In this document: one piece after another, positions 7,681 to 17,832 of the stretch
Layout: each line of letters begins with the position of its first letter
Numbering within the stretch: position 1 is the first letter of the stretch
Origin: an uncultured Vibrio sp.
Lineage (GTDB): Bacteria; Pseudomonadota; Gammaproteobacteria; Enterobacterales; Vibrionaceae
Reading direction: 5' to 3'
DNA: 64,000 nt
Assembly: GCF_963675395.1 (NCBI RefSeq)
Contig: NZ_OY776223.1
Coordinates: forward strand, 2,790,001 to 2,854,000
The notes under the pieces: model-generated
The model's database searches: none
What the model was told of the DNA's origin: nothing
The model's input: the letters and a program-made list of their open reading frames with translations, nothing else
Made by a program: the position numbers and the translations under genes

Positions 7681-9791
7681 TGAGTGAACAAAAAGCATTT
7701 AGTCTGAAGATTGACGAGCAGAACATCGCTTGGTTGGCCATTGATGTGCCTAATGAAAAGATGAACACGCTACAGGCGGCTTTTGTTGAAGATATGCAGG
7801 AAATATTCGCACAGCTAAAAGACTCAACTGGAGTGAAAGGGATGATTATTCATTCCCTGAAGCCAGATAACTTTGTTGCGGGTGCCGATGTACGTATGCT
7901 TGACGCATGTACTACCGCAAGCGAAGCGGAAGCATTGGCAAAGCAAGGTCAAGAACTCTTCCAACAGCTGTCTGAGCTGCCTTATCCGGTCGTTGCTGCT
8001 ATTCATGGCCCTTGTCTCGGAGGCGGTTTAGAGCTTGCTTTAGCGTGTGACTATCGTGTCTGTACGGAATCCGACATCACACGTTTAGGTCTGCCAGAAG
8101 TACAGTTAGGCTTGCTACCAGGCTCTGGTGGTACACAGCGACTTCCTCGATTAATTGGTCTGTTACCTTCACTTGATTTAATCCTGACGGGTAAACAGCT
8201 CCGCGCGAAAAAAGCTAAAAGACTGGGCGTCGTGGATGCATGCGTACCAGAGACTATTTTGTTCGATGTCGCTAAGCAGTTTATCGACAAAGGCAAAAGT
8301 AAAGGTAAGAAAAAGCAGTCGACCAAAGAGAAGTTGATGTCGGGCAGCGGGCTAGGGCGTAAGTTTGTGTTTGAGCAAGCTGCGAAGAAAACCAACGAAA
8401 AAACCCGAGGCAACTATCCTGCTACCGTAGCGATTCTGGAAGTTATCCAGCATGGTCTGGAGAAAGGGTTAGTCAAAGGCCAGGAGCTAGAAGCGAAGCG
8501 CTTCGGTGAACTGGTGATGAGCTCAGAGTCTAAAGCGCTGCGTTCCATCTTCTTTGCGACCACAGAGATGAAGAAAGAACACGGCACGGATGCCAAACCA
8601 GCCGCTGTGAAAAAGGTCGGAGTATTGGGTGGTGGTTTGATGGGCGCTGGCATTAGTCATGTCTCCGTTGCGAAAGCTAAAGTGCCGGTTCGCATTAAAG
8701 ACGTGAGCAATGACGGTGTCTTAAATGCGCTGAACTACAACTACAAGTTGTTCGACAAGCAACGTAAGCGTCGCATTCTCTCTAAAGCGGATCTACAGGC
8801 AAAAATGATGCAGCTTTCGGGAGGCGTAGACTTCACCAGTTTCAACCAGATTGATGTGGTTATTGAGGCGGTGTTTGAAGACCTTGATTTGAAACAGCAG
8901 ATGGTTGCGGATATTGAAGCAAACGCGAAGCCGGATACCATTTTTGCGACCAACACGTCTTCACTGCCAATCCATAAAATTGCAGAAAAAGCAGAACGTC
9001 CAGAGAATATTGTCGGTTTGCACTATTTCAGCCCGGTAGAGAAAATGCCGCTGGTGGAGGTTATCCCGCATGAAACCACATCAGACGAAACTATTTCTAC
9101 GGTGGTGGCGTTAGCCAAGAAACAGGGTAAAACGCCAATTGTGGTGAAAGATAAAGCTGGCTTCTACGTCAACCGCATTCTTGCACCTTACATGAACGAA
9201 GCTGCGCATATCTTGCTGGCAAACGAGCCGATAGAAAAGATAGATAACGCGTTACTGGATTTTGGCTTCCCGGTTGGGCCAATCACACTGCTTGATGAAG
9301 TCGGCGTGGATATTGGCGCTAAAATCATGCCGATTCTGGTCAATGAATTGGGCGAGCGATTCAAAGGTCCGGATGTATTCGATACTTTGCTTAACGACGG
9401 CCGTAAAGGTCGTAAGAGTGGCAAAGGTTTTTACACATACAAAGGTAAGAAGAAAGAAGTCGATAAGTCTGTCTATAAGTTATTGAAACTTGAGCCTGAG
9501 TCTAAGCTAAGCGATAACGATATTGCACTGCGCTGTGTGCTGCCAATGTTGAATGAAGCGGTACGCTGTTTAGATGACGGTATTATTCGTTCGCCACGCG
9601 ATGGTGATATTGGTGCGATTTTCGGTATTGGCTTCCCACCATTCTTGGGTGGTCCTTTCCGTTATATGGATCAGTATGGCTTGAAAGAGCTGGTCGAGAA
9701 AATGAACGAATTTGCGTCGAAATACGGTGATCGTTATGCACCGTGTGACGGCTTGTTGACACGCGCGGGTGAAGAACGCACTTTTTATTAG
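7680..9791 (+). CDS. fadJ: FadJ, fatty acid oxidation complex alpha subunit
   Basis: This multifunctional enzyme of 703 residues carries 2-enoyl-CoA hydratase/isomerase activity (about 1-190, oxyanion region '[18 protein letters not shown]') and L-3-hydroxyacyl-CoA dehydrogenase activity. The NAD-binding motif is '[13 protein letters not shown]' near residue 312, and the C-terminal dehydrogenase domains reach about residue 700. With FadI it performs three steps of beta-oxidation. The start overlaps the fadI stop by one base (TAATG) with GGAGG inside fadI, so translation is coupled. E. coli FadJ is 714 residues, so this copy is complete. It is probably controlled by FadR through the operator before fadI. 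Confidence 0.96.
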   Translation: MSEQKAFSLKIDEQNIAWLAIDVPNEKMNTLQAAFVEDMQEIFAQLKDSTGVKGMIIHSLKPDNFVAGADVRMLDACTTASEAEALAKQGQELFQQLSELPYPVVAAIHGPCLGGGLELALACDYRVCTESDITRLGLPEVQLGLLPGSGGTQRLPRLIGLLPSLDLILTGKQLRAKKAKRLGVVDACVPETILFDVAKQFIDKGKSKGKKKQSTKEKLMSGSGLGRKFVFEQAAKKTNEKTRGNYPATVAILEVIQHGLEKGLVKGQELEAKRFGELVMSSESKALRSIFFATTEMKKEHGTDAKPAAVKKVGVLGGGLMGAGISHVSVAKAKVPVRIKDVSNDGVLNALNYNYKLFDKQRKRRILSKADLQAKMMQLSGGVDFTSFNQIDVVIEAVFEDLDLKQQMVADIEANAKPDTIFATNTSSLPIHKIAEKAERPENIVGLHYFSPVEKMPLVEVIPHETTSDETISTVVALAKKQGKTPIVVKDKAGFYVNRILAPYMNEAAHILLANEPIEKIDNALLDFGFPVGPITLLDEVGVDIGAKIMPILVNELGERFKGPDVFDTLLNDGRKGRKSGKGFYTYKGKKKEVDKSVYKLLKLEPESKLSDNDIALRCVLPMLNEAVRCLDDGIIRSPRDGDIGAIFGIGFPPFLGGPFRYMDQYGLKELVEKMNEFASKYGDRYAPCDGLLTRAGEERTFY

Positions 9792-9821
9792 TACTAAGCG
9801 CTGAACAACGTTAAAAACAAA

Positions 9822-9849
9822 AAGGCTTGCATCTCGCAAGCCTTGTTTA
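9822..9849. terminator. Terminator between fadJ and the small exported protein gene
   Basis: A 9-bp stem (AAGGCTTGC / GCAAGCCTT) with an ATCTC loop, flanked by A-rich and GTTT ends. It can serve both convergent transcripts. Confidence 0.75.
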
Positions 9850-9864
9850 ATCGAGCAGAAGAGA

Positions 9865-10113
9865 TTATTTCTTCTTGTCTTTTTTACCTTTGTGGCCTTG
9901 ACCTGGGTTGTCATCACCATGAACGCTAGCGTTCCCCTTCTTGTCCTTATCCCAATTTTTAGAAGTACAGTCATCTGACTTGATAGAGACATTATCACCG
10001 CTCAAGCGAACACAGTCTTTGCTTAGTTCAAAGTCATCACCTTTCACAGTAATTTCTGCATGAGCTGAAGCGAGTGGGAGTAGAACCGCAGCAAGTAATA
10101 GTAATTTTTTCAT
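9865..10113 (-). CDS. Small exported protein of unknown function
   Basis: An 82-residue protein with a clean Sec signal peptide (MKKLLLLAAVLLPLASAHA|E). The mature part of about 64 residues is very hydrophilic, carries two Cys residues ('SKDCVRL' and 'KSDDCTSK') that could form a disulfide in the periplasm, and ends in a Lys-rich tail (GKKDKKK). A GAGG ribosome site precedes ATG 10113. I do not recognise a domain. The monocistronic setting between fadJ and the protease gene gives no clear functional hint. Confidence 0.8.
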   Translation of the reverse strand: MKKLLLLAAVLLPLASAHAEITVKGDDFELSKDCVRLSGDNVSIKSDDCTSKNWDKDKKGNASVHGDDNPGQGHKGKKDKKK

Positions 10114-10221
10114 AGGTGCCTCATGACCAAGTTATTGTATTTTCGGTATAAGCTAAATAGAGCATAAGCCGTAACAGAGTTATTTCAAATTTCTGCCAAA
10201 TTTATTTGATACCAAAGTCTT

Positions 10222-12999
10222 TTACCCTAACCCGCAATCTTTTGGTCGTAGTTGAAACTCTTCAATAGAGCCTATTTCTTGCCCTAAGTGGATGCGAGGT
10301 TCATCAGCGTGAGCCTGACCTTGTGAATGCATCACCAAACGATTGGCTGTTCTAGGTTTTAGCTCATTTACCACAAAACGGATCATATCTGCACGAGTGA
10401 GCTTTTTCAGTTCTGCCAGCACTTTTTCTCGCTGATTAAAATCAGCGTCTTTGTTACCGATTGCAACCCAAAGGCGTTGAGCTCGTCCACGCAGTGTGGT
10501 GTCCGGTGTTGCTATCTGATTCCACAAGCCACGTTTACTGGTGTGCCACTGGTAGTCATTAAGCTCTAATAGCACCATGTAAAACGCGTTTAAAAACTCG
10601 TCAATAGAAGTAACGAGCTCAGCAGGCGCGGCATTTGGCGACTGGACATAAAGAACGATGCCCGGATGGCGGTTGAGTGGCATGTTCCCTGTGCCGACCA
10701 TATAGCCTAATTGCTGTTTAGTGCGTATTTCGTGAAAGAACGTCGCCGACATCAAATGGTTTGCCAGAGAGTAAAGGGCAATATTGCGTGGTTCAATATC
10801 CTCACATTGATGATAAATAACGACGGCCGAGTCCTGCTGGTTACAGTGCACTTCACGCTGAAAACTGCCGTTTTGACCCAGCATCACCAATGGTCGAAGT
10901 GCTTCTTCATAGCGCTGCTCTTTAACCCGTAGAGCGTCTTTCAGTGTGGTAGCCATGTCGTGTGCTTGTTTACGTTGCCAGTCACCATAGATGAACATTT
11001 CTATATGCAGCTCGGCGAGAATCGATTCTACAAACACAGATAATTCGTCGACTTCAATCTGCTCTAGAGCCTCGGCAAGTGTCGCAAACGGTGGATTGTT
11101 TGGCTGTAACAACCCGGTTAAAGAGTTGAACAGTTGTGAAATAGGACGATCTTGCGCGGAGTTTCGCCAGTTTCTAAGTAATTGTTGTTTGATGGTGTCA
11201 AATCGAGTTTGGCTGAACTCGCGAGCGGCGAAGCGGCGCAAAATCATCTCTAATAGCTGGGGAAGTTTTTGGCTAAATCCGGATAAAGTGAGCGTCACGC
11301 CGCCTTGGTGGGCATACATGTTGTAGCCCATCCCCGCGATTTCTGCCTGATAAGTTTCTTGCGCTAGCGAGTCGAGAAACATTTCAACACAGAGGCGGGT
11401 CTTGACGATGTTTTTTGGTGAAGCGACAGCATGAGAACTGTCGATTGCCACGTACACCACGCCCTTCGGAACACGGAATTCATCGTCTTGTAAATGCCAA
11501 AGACGGAAACCTTCCAAGTCCTCAATTAACTCTGGCAGAGAATGACCATTTTCCAGCGGCATAGGATCAAGGTTGTAGCAGATATACGGGTTTTTTTCGG
11601 GTAATACAAATTGCCAACGCGGGTCAATTTGATGGAAGAATCGTTTTTGCTCGCTGGTAAATGGCGTCACGGAGTACGGGGTGAAATACCATTCTGCGGT
11701 CCGATCGTATTCTAACCCCTTGGCAATAAGCGTCACTCGTACGTTGTCGATGCTTAAATAATTCAACAAATAACGTTGCAGCTCTTCGTCATAGCCCGCC
11801 ATCTTGTAATCGCCATAGATGGTATCTTGCGGCTGATAGTGCTGCATGTTGACCACAAGATGACTGACAAAATCCAGCGGTCTTGACGGCTCCTGAAAGC
11901 GAAATGCTGATTCGAGCACAGCCTGTTTTTCAAGGTAGCGCCATTCATCCATCCCTTCTTGTCGGATTAAGGATAAATACTGGAAGACCGCCTGAACGAC
12001 ATCATCGACGTGATCTAGTCCTGTTGGTGTGAGTGTACAGCTCACGGTAAAGTCACGGTAATTGCTGCCACTTGCACCACCTCCGGCAGAAAGCGAAGTG
12101 ATCCATCCTTTATTCTTGAGCTGAATCATTAAGCTGCCTTCTCCTTCATAGCCCAGCAAATGGGCAAAATAGGAGAGGGGTTTTGTGCCGTAATACTCGT
12201 CCATTCCTGGCATGGGAAAGGTCAAAATTAACTTGCGGAACTCTTTGATAGGCTCTATCTGAACAAATATTCCGGTGCTGCTTTCCGTCCCAATTGGCAC
12301 ATCGATAGATTTGCCTTTTAATTGATGATTCGGAATGTCCGCAAACATACGCTCTACCCACGCTTGCTGCTCATCAAGGGATTGAGGGCCAAACAGCGTC
12401 AGTGTCATTAAATCAGCAGAGTATTGAGAATGATGGAACTCGACGATTTCGTCACGAATAGACTTACCATTTCTGTCACCGAGCGTATCAATATTTCCTA
12501 CGGAAAACTTTGAAAAAGGATGCTTTGGATTGATGACTTCTTTATTAACCTGATACAAACGACGAGAATCGTCATTCAGTTTTAGTTTGTATTCTGAATC
12601 TACCGCCTGACGTTCTTTGTCTAACGCCTCCTCGTTAAACAAAGGTGCGGCAAAGAATTGACTAAAGCGATCGAGTGCGTTTTCAAAAGCATTTGGGGTG
12701 ACATCGAAAAAGAAACAGGTGTGTTCTGTTCCGGTCCAAGCGTTGTTTGTGCCCCCATGTTGGCTAATATAGCTTTGAAACTCGCCTACTTTAGGGTATT
12801 TTTCCGTACCCAAAAAAAGCATGTGTTCTAAATAGTGCGCTAAACCTTGGCGATCATCGGGATCGTCAAAGTGTCCAACGTTCACTGCTAAAGCGGCAGC
12901 AGACTGTTGAGCTGTATCGGAATGAATCACCAATACGCGCAAATCATTACTCAGCGTAATGTAACGGTATTGATTTGAATCGTTAGGACTTAGGTGCAC
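10222..12999 (-). CDS. M16-family zinc metallopeptidase (pitrilysin/insulinase-like)
   Basis: A 925-residue peptidase of the insulinase family. The inverted zinc motif HYLEH is at residues 55-59 ('GLAHYLEHMLFLGTEKYP') and the distal Glu region is at about residues 127-136 ('RQAVDSEYKL'), followed by the non-catalytic M16 domains typical of a single-chain pitrilysin. No signal peptide is evident, unlike E. coli protease III (PtrA, 962 residues, periplasmic), so a cytoplasmic oligopeptidase is more likely. Such enzymes cut short peptides in a closed chamber. It lies between the exported small protein and sixA, divergent from sixA. Confidence 0.93.
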   Translation of the reverse strand: MHLSPNDSNQYRYITLSNDLRVLVIHSDTAQQSAAALAVNVGHFDDPDDRQGLAHYLEHMLFLGTEKYPKVGEFQSYISQHGGTNNAWTGTEHTCFFFDVTPNAFENALDRFSQFFAAPLFNEEALDKERQAVDSEYKLKLNDDSRRLYQVNKEVINPKHPFSKFSVGNIDTLGDRNGKSIRDEIVEFHHSQYSADLMTLTLFGPQSLDEQQAWVERMFADIPNHQLKGKSIDVPIGTESSTGIFVQIEPIKEFRKLILTFPMPGMDEYYGTKPLSYFAHLLGYEGEGSLMIQLKNKGWITSLSAGGGASGSNYRDFTVSCTLTPTGLDHVDDVVQAVFQYLSLIRQEGMDEWRYLEKQAVLESAFRFQEPSRPLDFVSHLVVNMQHYQPQDTIYGDYKMAGYDEELQRYLLNYLSIDNVRVTLIAKGLEYDRTAEWYFTPYSVTPFTSEQKRFFHQIDPRWQFVLPEKNPYICYNLDPMPLENGHSLPELIEDLEGFRLWHLQDDEFRVPKGVVYVAIDSSHAVASPKNIVKTRLCVEMFLDSLAQETYQAEIAGMGYNMYAHQGGVTLTLSGFSQKLPQLLEMILRRFAAREFSQTRFDTIKQQLLRNWRNSAQDRPISQLFNSLTGLLQPNNPPFATLAEALEQIEVDELSVFVESILAELHIEMFIYGDWQRKQAHDMATTLKDALRVKEQRYEEALRPLVMLGQNGSFQREVHCNQQDSAVVIYHQCEDIEPRNIALYSLANHLMSATFFHEIRTKQQLGYMVGTGNMPLNRHPGIVLYVQSPNAAPAELVTSIDEFLNAFYMVLLELNDYQWHTSKRGLWNQIATPDTTLRGRAQRLWVAIGNKDADFNQREKVLAELKKLTRADMIRFVVNELKPRTANRLVMHSQGQAHADEPRIHLGQEIGSIEEFQLRPKDCGLG

Positions 13000-13375
13000 G
13001 ATGCGTCTCCAGGTTTCGCATTACAGTAATTATGAACCCTGAGAGGGGCAGCGCAAATGTTGCGCTTCGACAAATACTGCTCCCTGCGTTTTTGTTATTC
13101 GTAAGACTACTGCATAGGCCCATCGCTTTTGCGTATGGGGTAGGGCTGTTTGAAGGAATGTACTGAGTTCATGGCATAGCAAAAGCGGTGATGAACTGAG
13201 TATATTCTTTTTTAATAGATTGTTAAGAAAGTCGCTATCTTTGGCAAGCTAATTGGTATAATGAACAGACAATTATATCAGTATTTATGTTTCGACATTA
13301 TTAAAATTAGCCCCGAATATCTTACAAAGATAGCAGTCAACCTTTTGGTAGCGTTAGCTATCCATAGGAAATAAC
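13000..13375. other. Intergenic region between the M16 peptidase and sixA
   Basis: This 376-bp divergent intergenic region contains an extended -10 element (TTGGTATAAT, 13253-13262) that probably drives sixA with a long leader of about 105 bases. No small gene, operator palindrome or conserved RNA was recognised. Confidence 0.5.
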
Positions 13376-13840
13376 ATGAAAATATTCATTATGCGTCATG
13401 GCGAAGCCGAACACTTTGCGGATTCTGACGCAGCTAGACAACTGACCCAAAGAGGCAGAGATGAGTCAGAGGCTGTTGCCCGAGCGTGCAAAGAGCAAGG
13501 TTGTGCTCAATTCGACAAAGTACTCGTGAGCCCATACATTCGAGCTCAACAAACCTGGCAAGAAGTCAGCGAACACTTTTCGGCCAAAAGTATTGAAACG
13601 TTTGAAGATATCACACCATACGGACAATCTGAATGCGTGTACGACTATGCCAATGCACTCATTGAAGTCGAAAAGCTTGAGTCGTTGCTGTTCGTATCCC
13701 ATTTACCGTTAGTCGGATATTTAACCGCAGAATTTGTGCGAGACATGGCACCACCCATGTTTCCGACATCCGGGTTGGTTTGTGTCGAATACGATCCTCA
13801 AACCCAACAGGGTGAGGTGTTGTGGCATATCACGCCATAA
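13376..13840 (+). CDS. sixA: SixA phosphohistidine phosphatase
   Basis: SixA removes phosphate from histidine in phosphotransfer proteins; in E. coli it acts on ArcB and on the nitrogen PTS protein NPr. The 154-residue protein belongs to the histidine phosphatase superfamily, with the catalytic 'MRHGEAE' at residues 6-12 and the second His in 'LLFVSHLPLVGYL'. A short, single-domain form is typical of SixA. It follows fadJ in E. coli as well, although here the M16 peptidase has come between them. A terminator follows the stop codon. Confidence 0.94.
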   Translation: MKIFIMRHGEAEHFADSDAARQLTQRGRDESEAVARACKEQGCAQFDKVLVSPYIRAQQTWQEVSEHFSAKSIETFEDITPYGQSECVYDYANALIEVEKLESLLFVSHLPLVGYLTAEFVRDMAPPMFPTSGLVCVEYDPQTQQGEVLWHITP

Positions 13841-13860
13841 GCGTTGAACCAAATTTAATC

Positions 13861-13885
13861 AAAAGGCAGGAATATCCTGCCTTTT
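13861..13885. terminator. Bidirectional terminator sixA/smrB
   Basis: A perfect 11-bp inverted repeat (AAAAGGCAGGA / TCCTGCCTTTT) with a 3-base loop lies between two convergent genes. Confidence 0.88.
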
Positions 13886-13921
13886 ATTCTTATGGAATGA
13901 ATAGTGTTATAGAACCAATTT

Positions 13922-14452
13922 TTATTTCTCTGGAATAGAAAGAAGAACGAGCAGTGCTCCGTCACCCCCAAACTCTAAAGGCGCTTGGTGAAAGGCCATC
14001 ACATCAGGGTGTTGAGCCAGCCATAGTGGCGTTTTTTGTTTGAGGATATGCTTGCCAATCCCGTGCTGAACACAAGCACAGTGAATTTCGTTCTTTACGC
14101 AGTAAGCGATCATCGCGCCTAATTCGCGCTTCGCTTCCTGCTGAGTCATACCATGCATGTCGAGGAATACGTCGGGCACATAAACGCCGCGACGCAGACG
14201 TTTTACTTCATAGGTGGAAACGTCGTCACGTGCATAGCGAGTCGGTCCTTCTTCATTAAGAAGCGGGACAAACTCATCAGAAAAGTAAAACTCTGCATCA
14301 CTCGCTTCGCGGTTTGAGCGCTTGATTTCTTTTTGCTTAGTATTTTTTTTTGGTTGCTGGATTATGGTATCCTGTCGCAACTTTTTTACGCCCTGTACTG
14401 CTTCCTGAAACAAGGCGAAATCGTCATCGTGTTCGGTGTCTTTTTTGCTCAT
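13922..14452 (-). CDS. smrB: SmrB, ribosome-collision endonuclease
   Basis: SmrB cuts mRNA at collided ribosomes and so feeds tmRNA rescue. The 176-residue product has a disordered, charged N-terminal extension (about 1-80) and a C-terminal Smr domain with 'LDMHGMTQQEAKRELGAMI' and 'HGIGKHILKQKTPLWLAQHP'. I placed the start at ATG 14452 (MSKKDTEH), the usual family start; the frame is open 20 codons further. It is divergent from prmB, with about 60 bases between start codons, the same pairing as in E. coli (yfcN/yfcB). Confidence 0.94.
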   Translation of the reverse strand: MSKKDTEHDDDFALFQEAVQGVKKLRQDTIIQQPKKNTKQKEIKRSNREASDAEFYFSDEFVPLLNEEGPTRYARDDVSTYEVKRLRRGVYVPDVFLDMHGMTQQEAKRELGAMIAYCVKNEIHCACVQHGIGKHILKQKTPLWLAQHPDVMAFHQAPLEFGGDGALLVLLSIPEK

Positions 14453-14514
14453 TAGGTAAACAAATTCATTAATAAATTTTATTAGCAGTATTGTAGCGCT
14501 TTTCGGAGGCAATT

Positions 14515-15447
14515 TTGGATAAGATTTTTGTAGAAGAAGCGGTATCTGAGCTACATACCCTTCAAGATATGATTCGTTGGACGGTCAGCCGCTTTAATGC
14601 TGCGAACCTGTTTTACGGTCACGGTACTGATAACGCGTGGGATGAAGCCGTGCAGCTTATCCTGCCAACGTTATACTTGCCGATCGATGTGCCTCCACAT
14701 GTATTGAGCTCTCGCCTGACAACCAGCGAGCGCATGCGCATTGTTGAGCGTGTAGTAAAACGCATCAACGATCGCACACCTACCGCATACCTGACTAACA
14801 AAGCGTGGTTCTGTGGTCTTGAGTTCTTCGTGGATGAACGTGTACTTGTGCCGCGTTCTCCAATTGGTGAACTGATCCAAGCAGAATTCCAACCTTGGTT
14901 AGTGGAAGAGCCAGTTCGTATCATGGATATGTGTACGGGTAGTGGCTGTATTGCGATTGCTTGTGCCCACGCGTTCCCAGAAGCAGAAGTTGATGCTATC
15001 GATATCTCGACGGATGCACTGCAAGTGGCTGAGCAAAACGTTCAGGATCACGGCATGGAACAGCAAGTATTCCCAATGCGTTCGGATTTGTTCCGTGACT
15101 TACCAAAAGAGAAATACAACCTGATCGTGTCAAACCCACCGTACGTGGACGAAGAAGACATGAACAGCCTGCCAGACGAGTTCACGCATGAGCCAGAGCT
15201 TGGCCTAGCTGCGGGTACGGATGGTCTGAAATTGGTTCGCCGAATTCTGGCTAATGCGCCTGACTACCTAACGGATAACGGCATCCTGATTTGTGAAGTG
15301 GGTAACTCTATGATTCATATGATGGATCAATACCCACAGATTCCATTTACCTGGATTGAATTTGAAAATGGCGGCCACGGTGTATTCATGCTGACCCGTG
15401 ATCAATTAGTGGAATGTGCAGAAGAGTTCAAACTGTACAAAGACTAA
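14515..15447 (+). CDS. prmB: PrmB, ribosomal protein uL3 glutamine methyltransferase
   Basis: PrmB N5-methylates a glutamine of ribosomal protein uL3 during 50S assembly, using S-adenosylmethionine. The 310-residue protein has an N-terminal helical substrate domain and a Rossmann methyltransferase domain with '[15 protein letters not shown]' (motif I) and the glutamine-MTase signature NPPY in '[12 protein letters not shown]'. The best start is TTG 14515, because a good GGAGG lies 7 bases before it and no in-frame ATG is close. The gene is followed by a terminator and then aroC, as in related genomes. Confidence 0.95.
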   Translation: MDKIFVEEAVSELHTLQDMIRWTVSRFNAANLFYGHGTDNAWDEAVQLILPTLYLPIDVPPHVLSSRLTTSERMRIVERVVKRINDRTPTAYLTNKAWFCGLEFFVDERVLVPRSPIGELIQAEFQPWLVEEPVRIMDMCTGSGCIAIACAHAFPEAEVDAIDISTDALQVAEQNVQDHGMEQQVFPMRSDLFRDLPKEKYNLIVSNPPYVDEEDMNSLPDEFTHEPELGLAAGTDGLKLVRRILANAPDYLTDNGILICEVGNSMIHMMDQYPQIPFTWIEFENGGHGVFMLTRDQLVECAEEFKLYKD

Positions 15448-15470
15448 TAGCCATACCCATCATTTTCTAA

Positions 15471-15502
15471 AACACCGAGCTTAGTGCTCGGTGTTTTTTT
15501 AT
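15471..15502 (+). terminator. Terminator after prmB
   Basis: A 10-bp stem (AACACCGAGC / GCTCGGTGTT) with a TTAGT loop and a T run. Confidence 0.9.
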
Positions 15503-15637
15503 GCGGAATTCATCAAGATTAAGTGAATATTTACTCTTTACATCAAAACGTAATAGAGCCACTATGAATCCACGAAAAATTGATAAGCAGTTGCGCCTTG
15601 GTTTGAGAAGGCGTGGCGACAATAACTTGAGGAAGTA

Positions 15638-16723
15638 ATGGCAGGAAACAGTATCGGACAACATTTCCGAGTGACGACATTCGGGGAAAGTCACGGTATC
15701 GCACTGGGATGTATCGTAGACGGGTGCCCGCCGGGGTTAGAAATTACAGAAGCAGATCTGCAAGTCGATCTGGACCGTCGTCGTCCTGGCACATCACGTT
15801 ACACTACGCAGCGTCGTGAGCCGGATGAAGTTAAAATTCTTTCAGGTGTGTTCGAAGGTAAAACAACGGGTACATCAATCGGTCTGTTGATTGAGAACAC
15901 CGATCAACGCTCGAAAGATTACTCTGAGATTAAAGATAAGTTCCGTCCAGGACACGCAGATTACACTTACCATCAAAAATACGGCATTCGCGATTACCGT
16001 GGTGGCGGCCGTTCGTCAGCTCGTGAAACGGCGATGCGTGTTGCGGCAGGTGCGATTGCAAAAAAATACCTGAAGGATGAATTCGGTGTAGAAATCCGCG
16101 CTTACCTGTCACAAATGGGTGATGTGTCTATCGACAAAGTGGATTGGGATGATATCGAAAACAACGCGTTCTTCTGTCCTGATGTTGATAAAGTTGAAGC
16201 ATTTGATCAGCTTATCCGTGACCTGAAAAAAGAAGGCGACTCAATTGGTGCAAAGATTCAGGTTGTCGCAACCAATGTGCCTGTTGGTCTTGGTGAGCCA
16301 GTCTTTGATCGTTTAGATGCAGATATTGCGCATGCGCTGATGAGCATTAACGCGGTGAAAGGCGTTGAAGTGGGTGATGGTTTTGATGTCGTAAACCAAC
16401 GCGGCAGTGAGCACCGTGACACGCTTTCTCCACAAGGTTTCGGTAGTAACCACGCTGGTGGTATTCTTGGTGGTATTTCTACTGGCCAAGATATTGTGGC
16501 AAATATTGCGCTTAAGCCAACCTCGAGCATCACGGTTCCGGGTGACACGATCACCAAAGAAGGCGAACCAACTCAGTTGATCACCAAAGGTCGTCATGAC
16601 CCATGTGTGGGTATCCGTGCGGTACCAATTGCTGAAGCGATGCTGGCGATTGTTGTGATGGATCATTTGCTTCGTAACCGTGGTCAGAACTTTGGTGTGA
16701 CGACAGAGACGCCAAAGATTTAA
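15638..16723 (+). CDS. aroC: AroC chorismate synthase
   Basis: AroC makes chorismate from 5-enolpyruvylshikimate-3-phosphate using reduced FMN, the last common step to aromatic amino acids, folate and quinones. The 361-residue protein is full length and carries all family signatures: 'GESHG' near residue 17, '[14 protein letters not shown]', '[18 protein letters not shown]' and '[18 protein letters not shown]'. GAGGAAG precedes ATG 15638. It lies downstream of prmB, separated by a terminator. Confidence 0.98.
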   Translation: MAGNSIGQHFRVTTFGESHGIALGCIVDGCPPGLEITEADLQVDLDRRRPGTSRYTTQRREPDEVKILSGVFEGKTTGTSIGLLIENTDQRSKDYSEIKDKFRPGHADYTYHQKYGIRDYRGGGRSSARETAMRVAAGAIAKKYLKDEFGVEIRAYLSQMGDVSIDKVDWDDIENNAFFCPDVDKVEAFDQLIRDLKKEGDSIGAKIQVVATNVPVGLGEPVFDRLDADIAHALMSINAVKGVEVGDGFDVVNQRGSEHRDTLSPQGFGSNHAGGILGGISTGQDIVANIALKPTSSITVPGDTITKEGEPTQLITKGRHDPCVGIRAVPIAEAMLAIVVMDHLLRNRGQNFGVTTETPKI

Positions 16724-16730
16724 GAGCTCT

Positions 16731-16869
16731 GTGTCATTCCAGCGAGCCTTAGCGAGACTAGGAATCTAATTTCAGCGCGATGAAAAGAGAAATAAACACC
16801 TCTGGCAACAGAGTGCTCGGACGATAGATCCTGAATCACTCTCCTTCGTCGCTGTTCAGGATGACTGAA
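16731..16869. repeat. Candidate dispersed intergenic repeat
   Basis: The segment begins TGTCATTCCAGCGAGC and ends TTCAGGATGACTGA, so its two ends are imperfect inverted copies (TGTCAT...CC against GG...ATGACTGA). Elements with GTCATTCC / GGATGAC ends are common between genes in vibrios and other gamma-proteobacteria. Only one copy is in this window, so copy number has to be checked in the genome. Confidence 0.45.
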
Positions 16870-16878
16870 TATAAAAAT

Positions 16879-16906
16879 ATGCCACTCACTGAATAGCGGG
16901 TGGCAT
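16879..16906 (-). terminator. Probable terminator of the TRIC-type channel gene
   Basis: An ATGCCAC / GTGGCAT stem with extra pairing is followed on the minus strand by ATTTTTAT. Confidence 0.55.
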
Positions 16907-16947
16907 AACTTTATCAGGCAATTTTTTTTTGATTTAGCAGCTTCTGC

Positions 16948-17571
16948 TTAGTGAAGTGAGCTTTCAGTTTCCAAATGGAAGGATGGCAAACGCCATTTAA
17001 ATCGAACCGCTGCCATACGTAACACATAGCCAATCACCAGCGTGACAATAGTGGCCGTGACGTCCGGCACGTTGAATTCTAATAATGCTAAGTACAGTCC
17101 AGAGGCAATCAAGGCGACGGATGCGTAAAGCTCTTCATGCAACACTAACGGCGGCTGACGACAAATTAAATCTCGAAGCAGTCCACCAAATACACCCGTT
17201 ACTAATGCAGATACCATACAAATACCAGGGTGTAGCCCCATATCCAACGCGATTTTAGTGCCGATGATACTAAAGACGATCAAGCCTAGCGCGTCGAGAC
17301 GAATAAACAGACCTTTTAATTTGATCACCCATTTCGCTAGCCCTGTTGTTAAGATCCCAGCAAGGCAAGTGATGGCAAGAAACTCCGGGTTTTTTACCCA
17401 GCCGAGCGGATAGTGCCCTAATAAGATGTCACGTACGGTGCCGCCACCGATGGCAGTGGCACTTGCGACCAACATAACTCCAAACCAGTCCATTTTTCTT
17501 CGTCCGGCACTTAACGCACCAGTCATGGCTTCAGCCGTGATACCAATGACATACAACACACTTAGCAGCAT
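16948..17571 (-). CDS. TRIC-type trimeric cation channel family protein (YicG-like)
   Basis: An inner-membrane protein of about 207 residues with seven hydrophobic segments and two copies of the UPF0126/Gly_transporter domain, each with a 'GG..RD' signature ('AIGGGTVRDILLG' and 'VFGGLLRDLICRQPP'). Bacterial TRIC homologues form trimeric K+ channels; some members of the family have been annotated as glycine transporters. I took ATG 17571 (MLLSVLYVIG) as the start; GTG 17580 is possible. It stands alone, divergent from epmC. Confidence 0.85.
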   Translation of the reverse strand: MLLSVLYVIGITAEAMTGALSAGRRKMDWFGVMLVASATAIGGGTVRDILLGHYPLGWVKNPEFLAITCLAGILTTGLAKWVIKLKGLFIRLDALGLIVFSIIGTKIALDMGLHPGICMVSALVTGVFGGLLRDLICRQPPLVLHEELYASVALIASGLYLALLEFNVPDVTATIVTLVIGYVLRMAAVRFKWRLPSFHLETESSLH

Positions 17572-17832
17572 AAGGGACACTCAAAATAAAATACCAACAA
17601 GGTTTGAAACGATGGGGAAGTGCTTCCAACCTATCACTATGTTCTCATCATCTGAGAGCATAAAATATTGCGAGAGTGTAGTGGGAAATGTGATCTGTGA
17701 CGAATGAGAAATTGTATCGAGAAGTAAGGTTTCAGATTAATCCAGCTAATAACCAAACCTGTTGTGTGGCTTTACGAGCTGGATAAAAACAGCGACAATA
17801 CGCAGCGCAAGTCCGTATGAAATACAGAATCG

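Noticed and set aside
10222..12999. Naming the M16 peptidase ptrA
   Set aside because: It lacks the signal peptide of protease III and lies in a different context, so orthology is uncertain.
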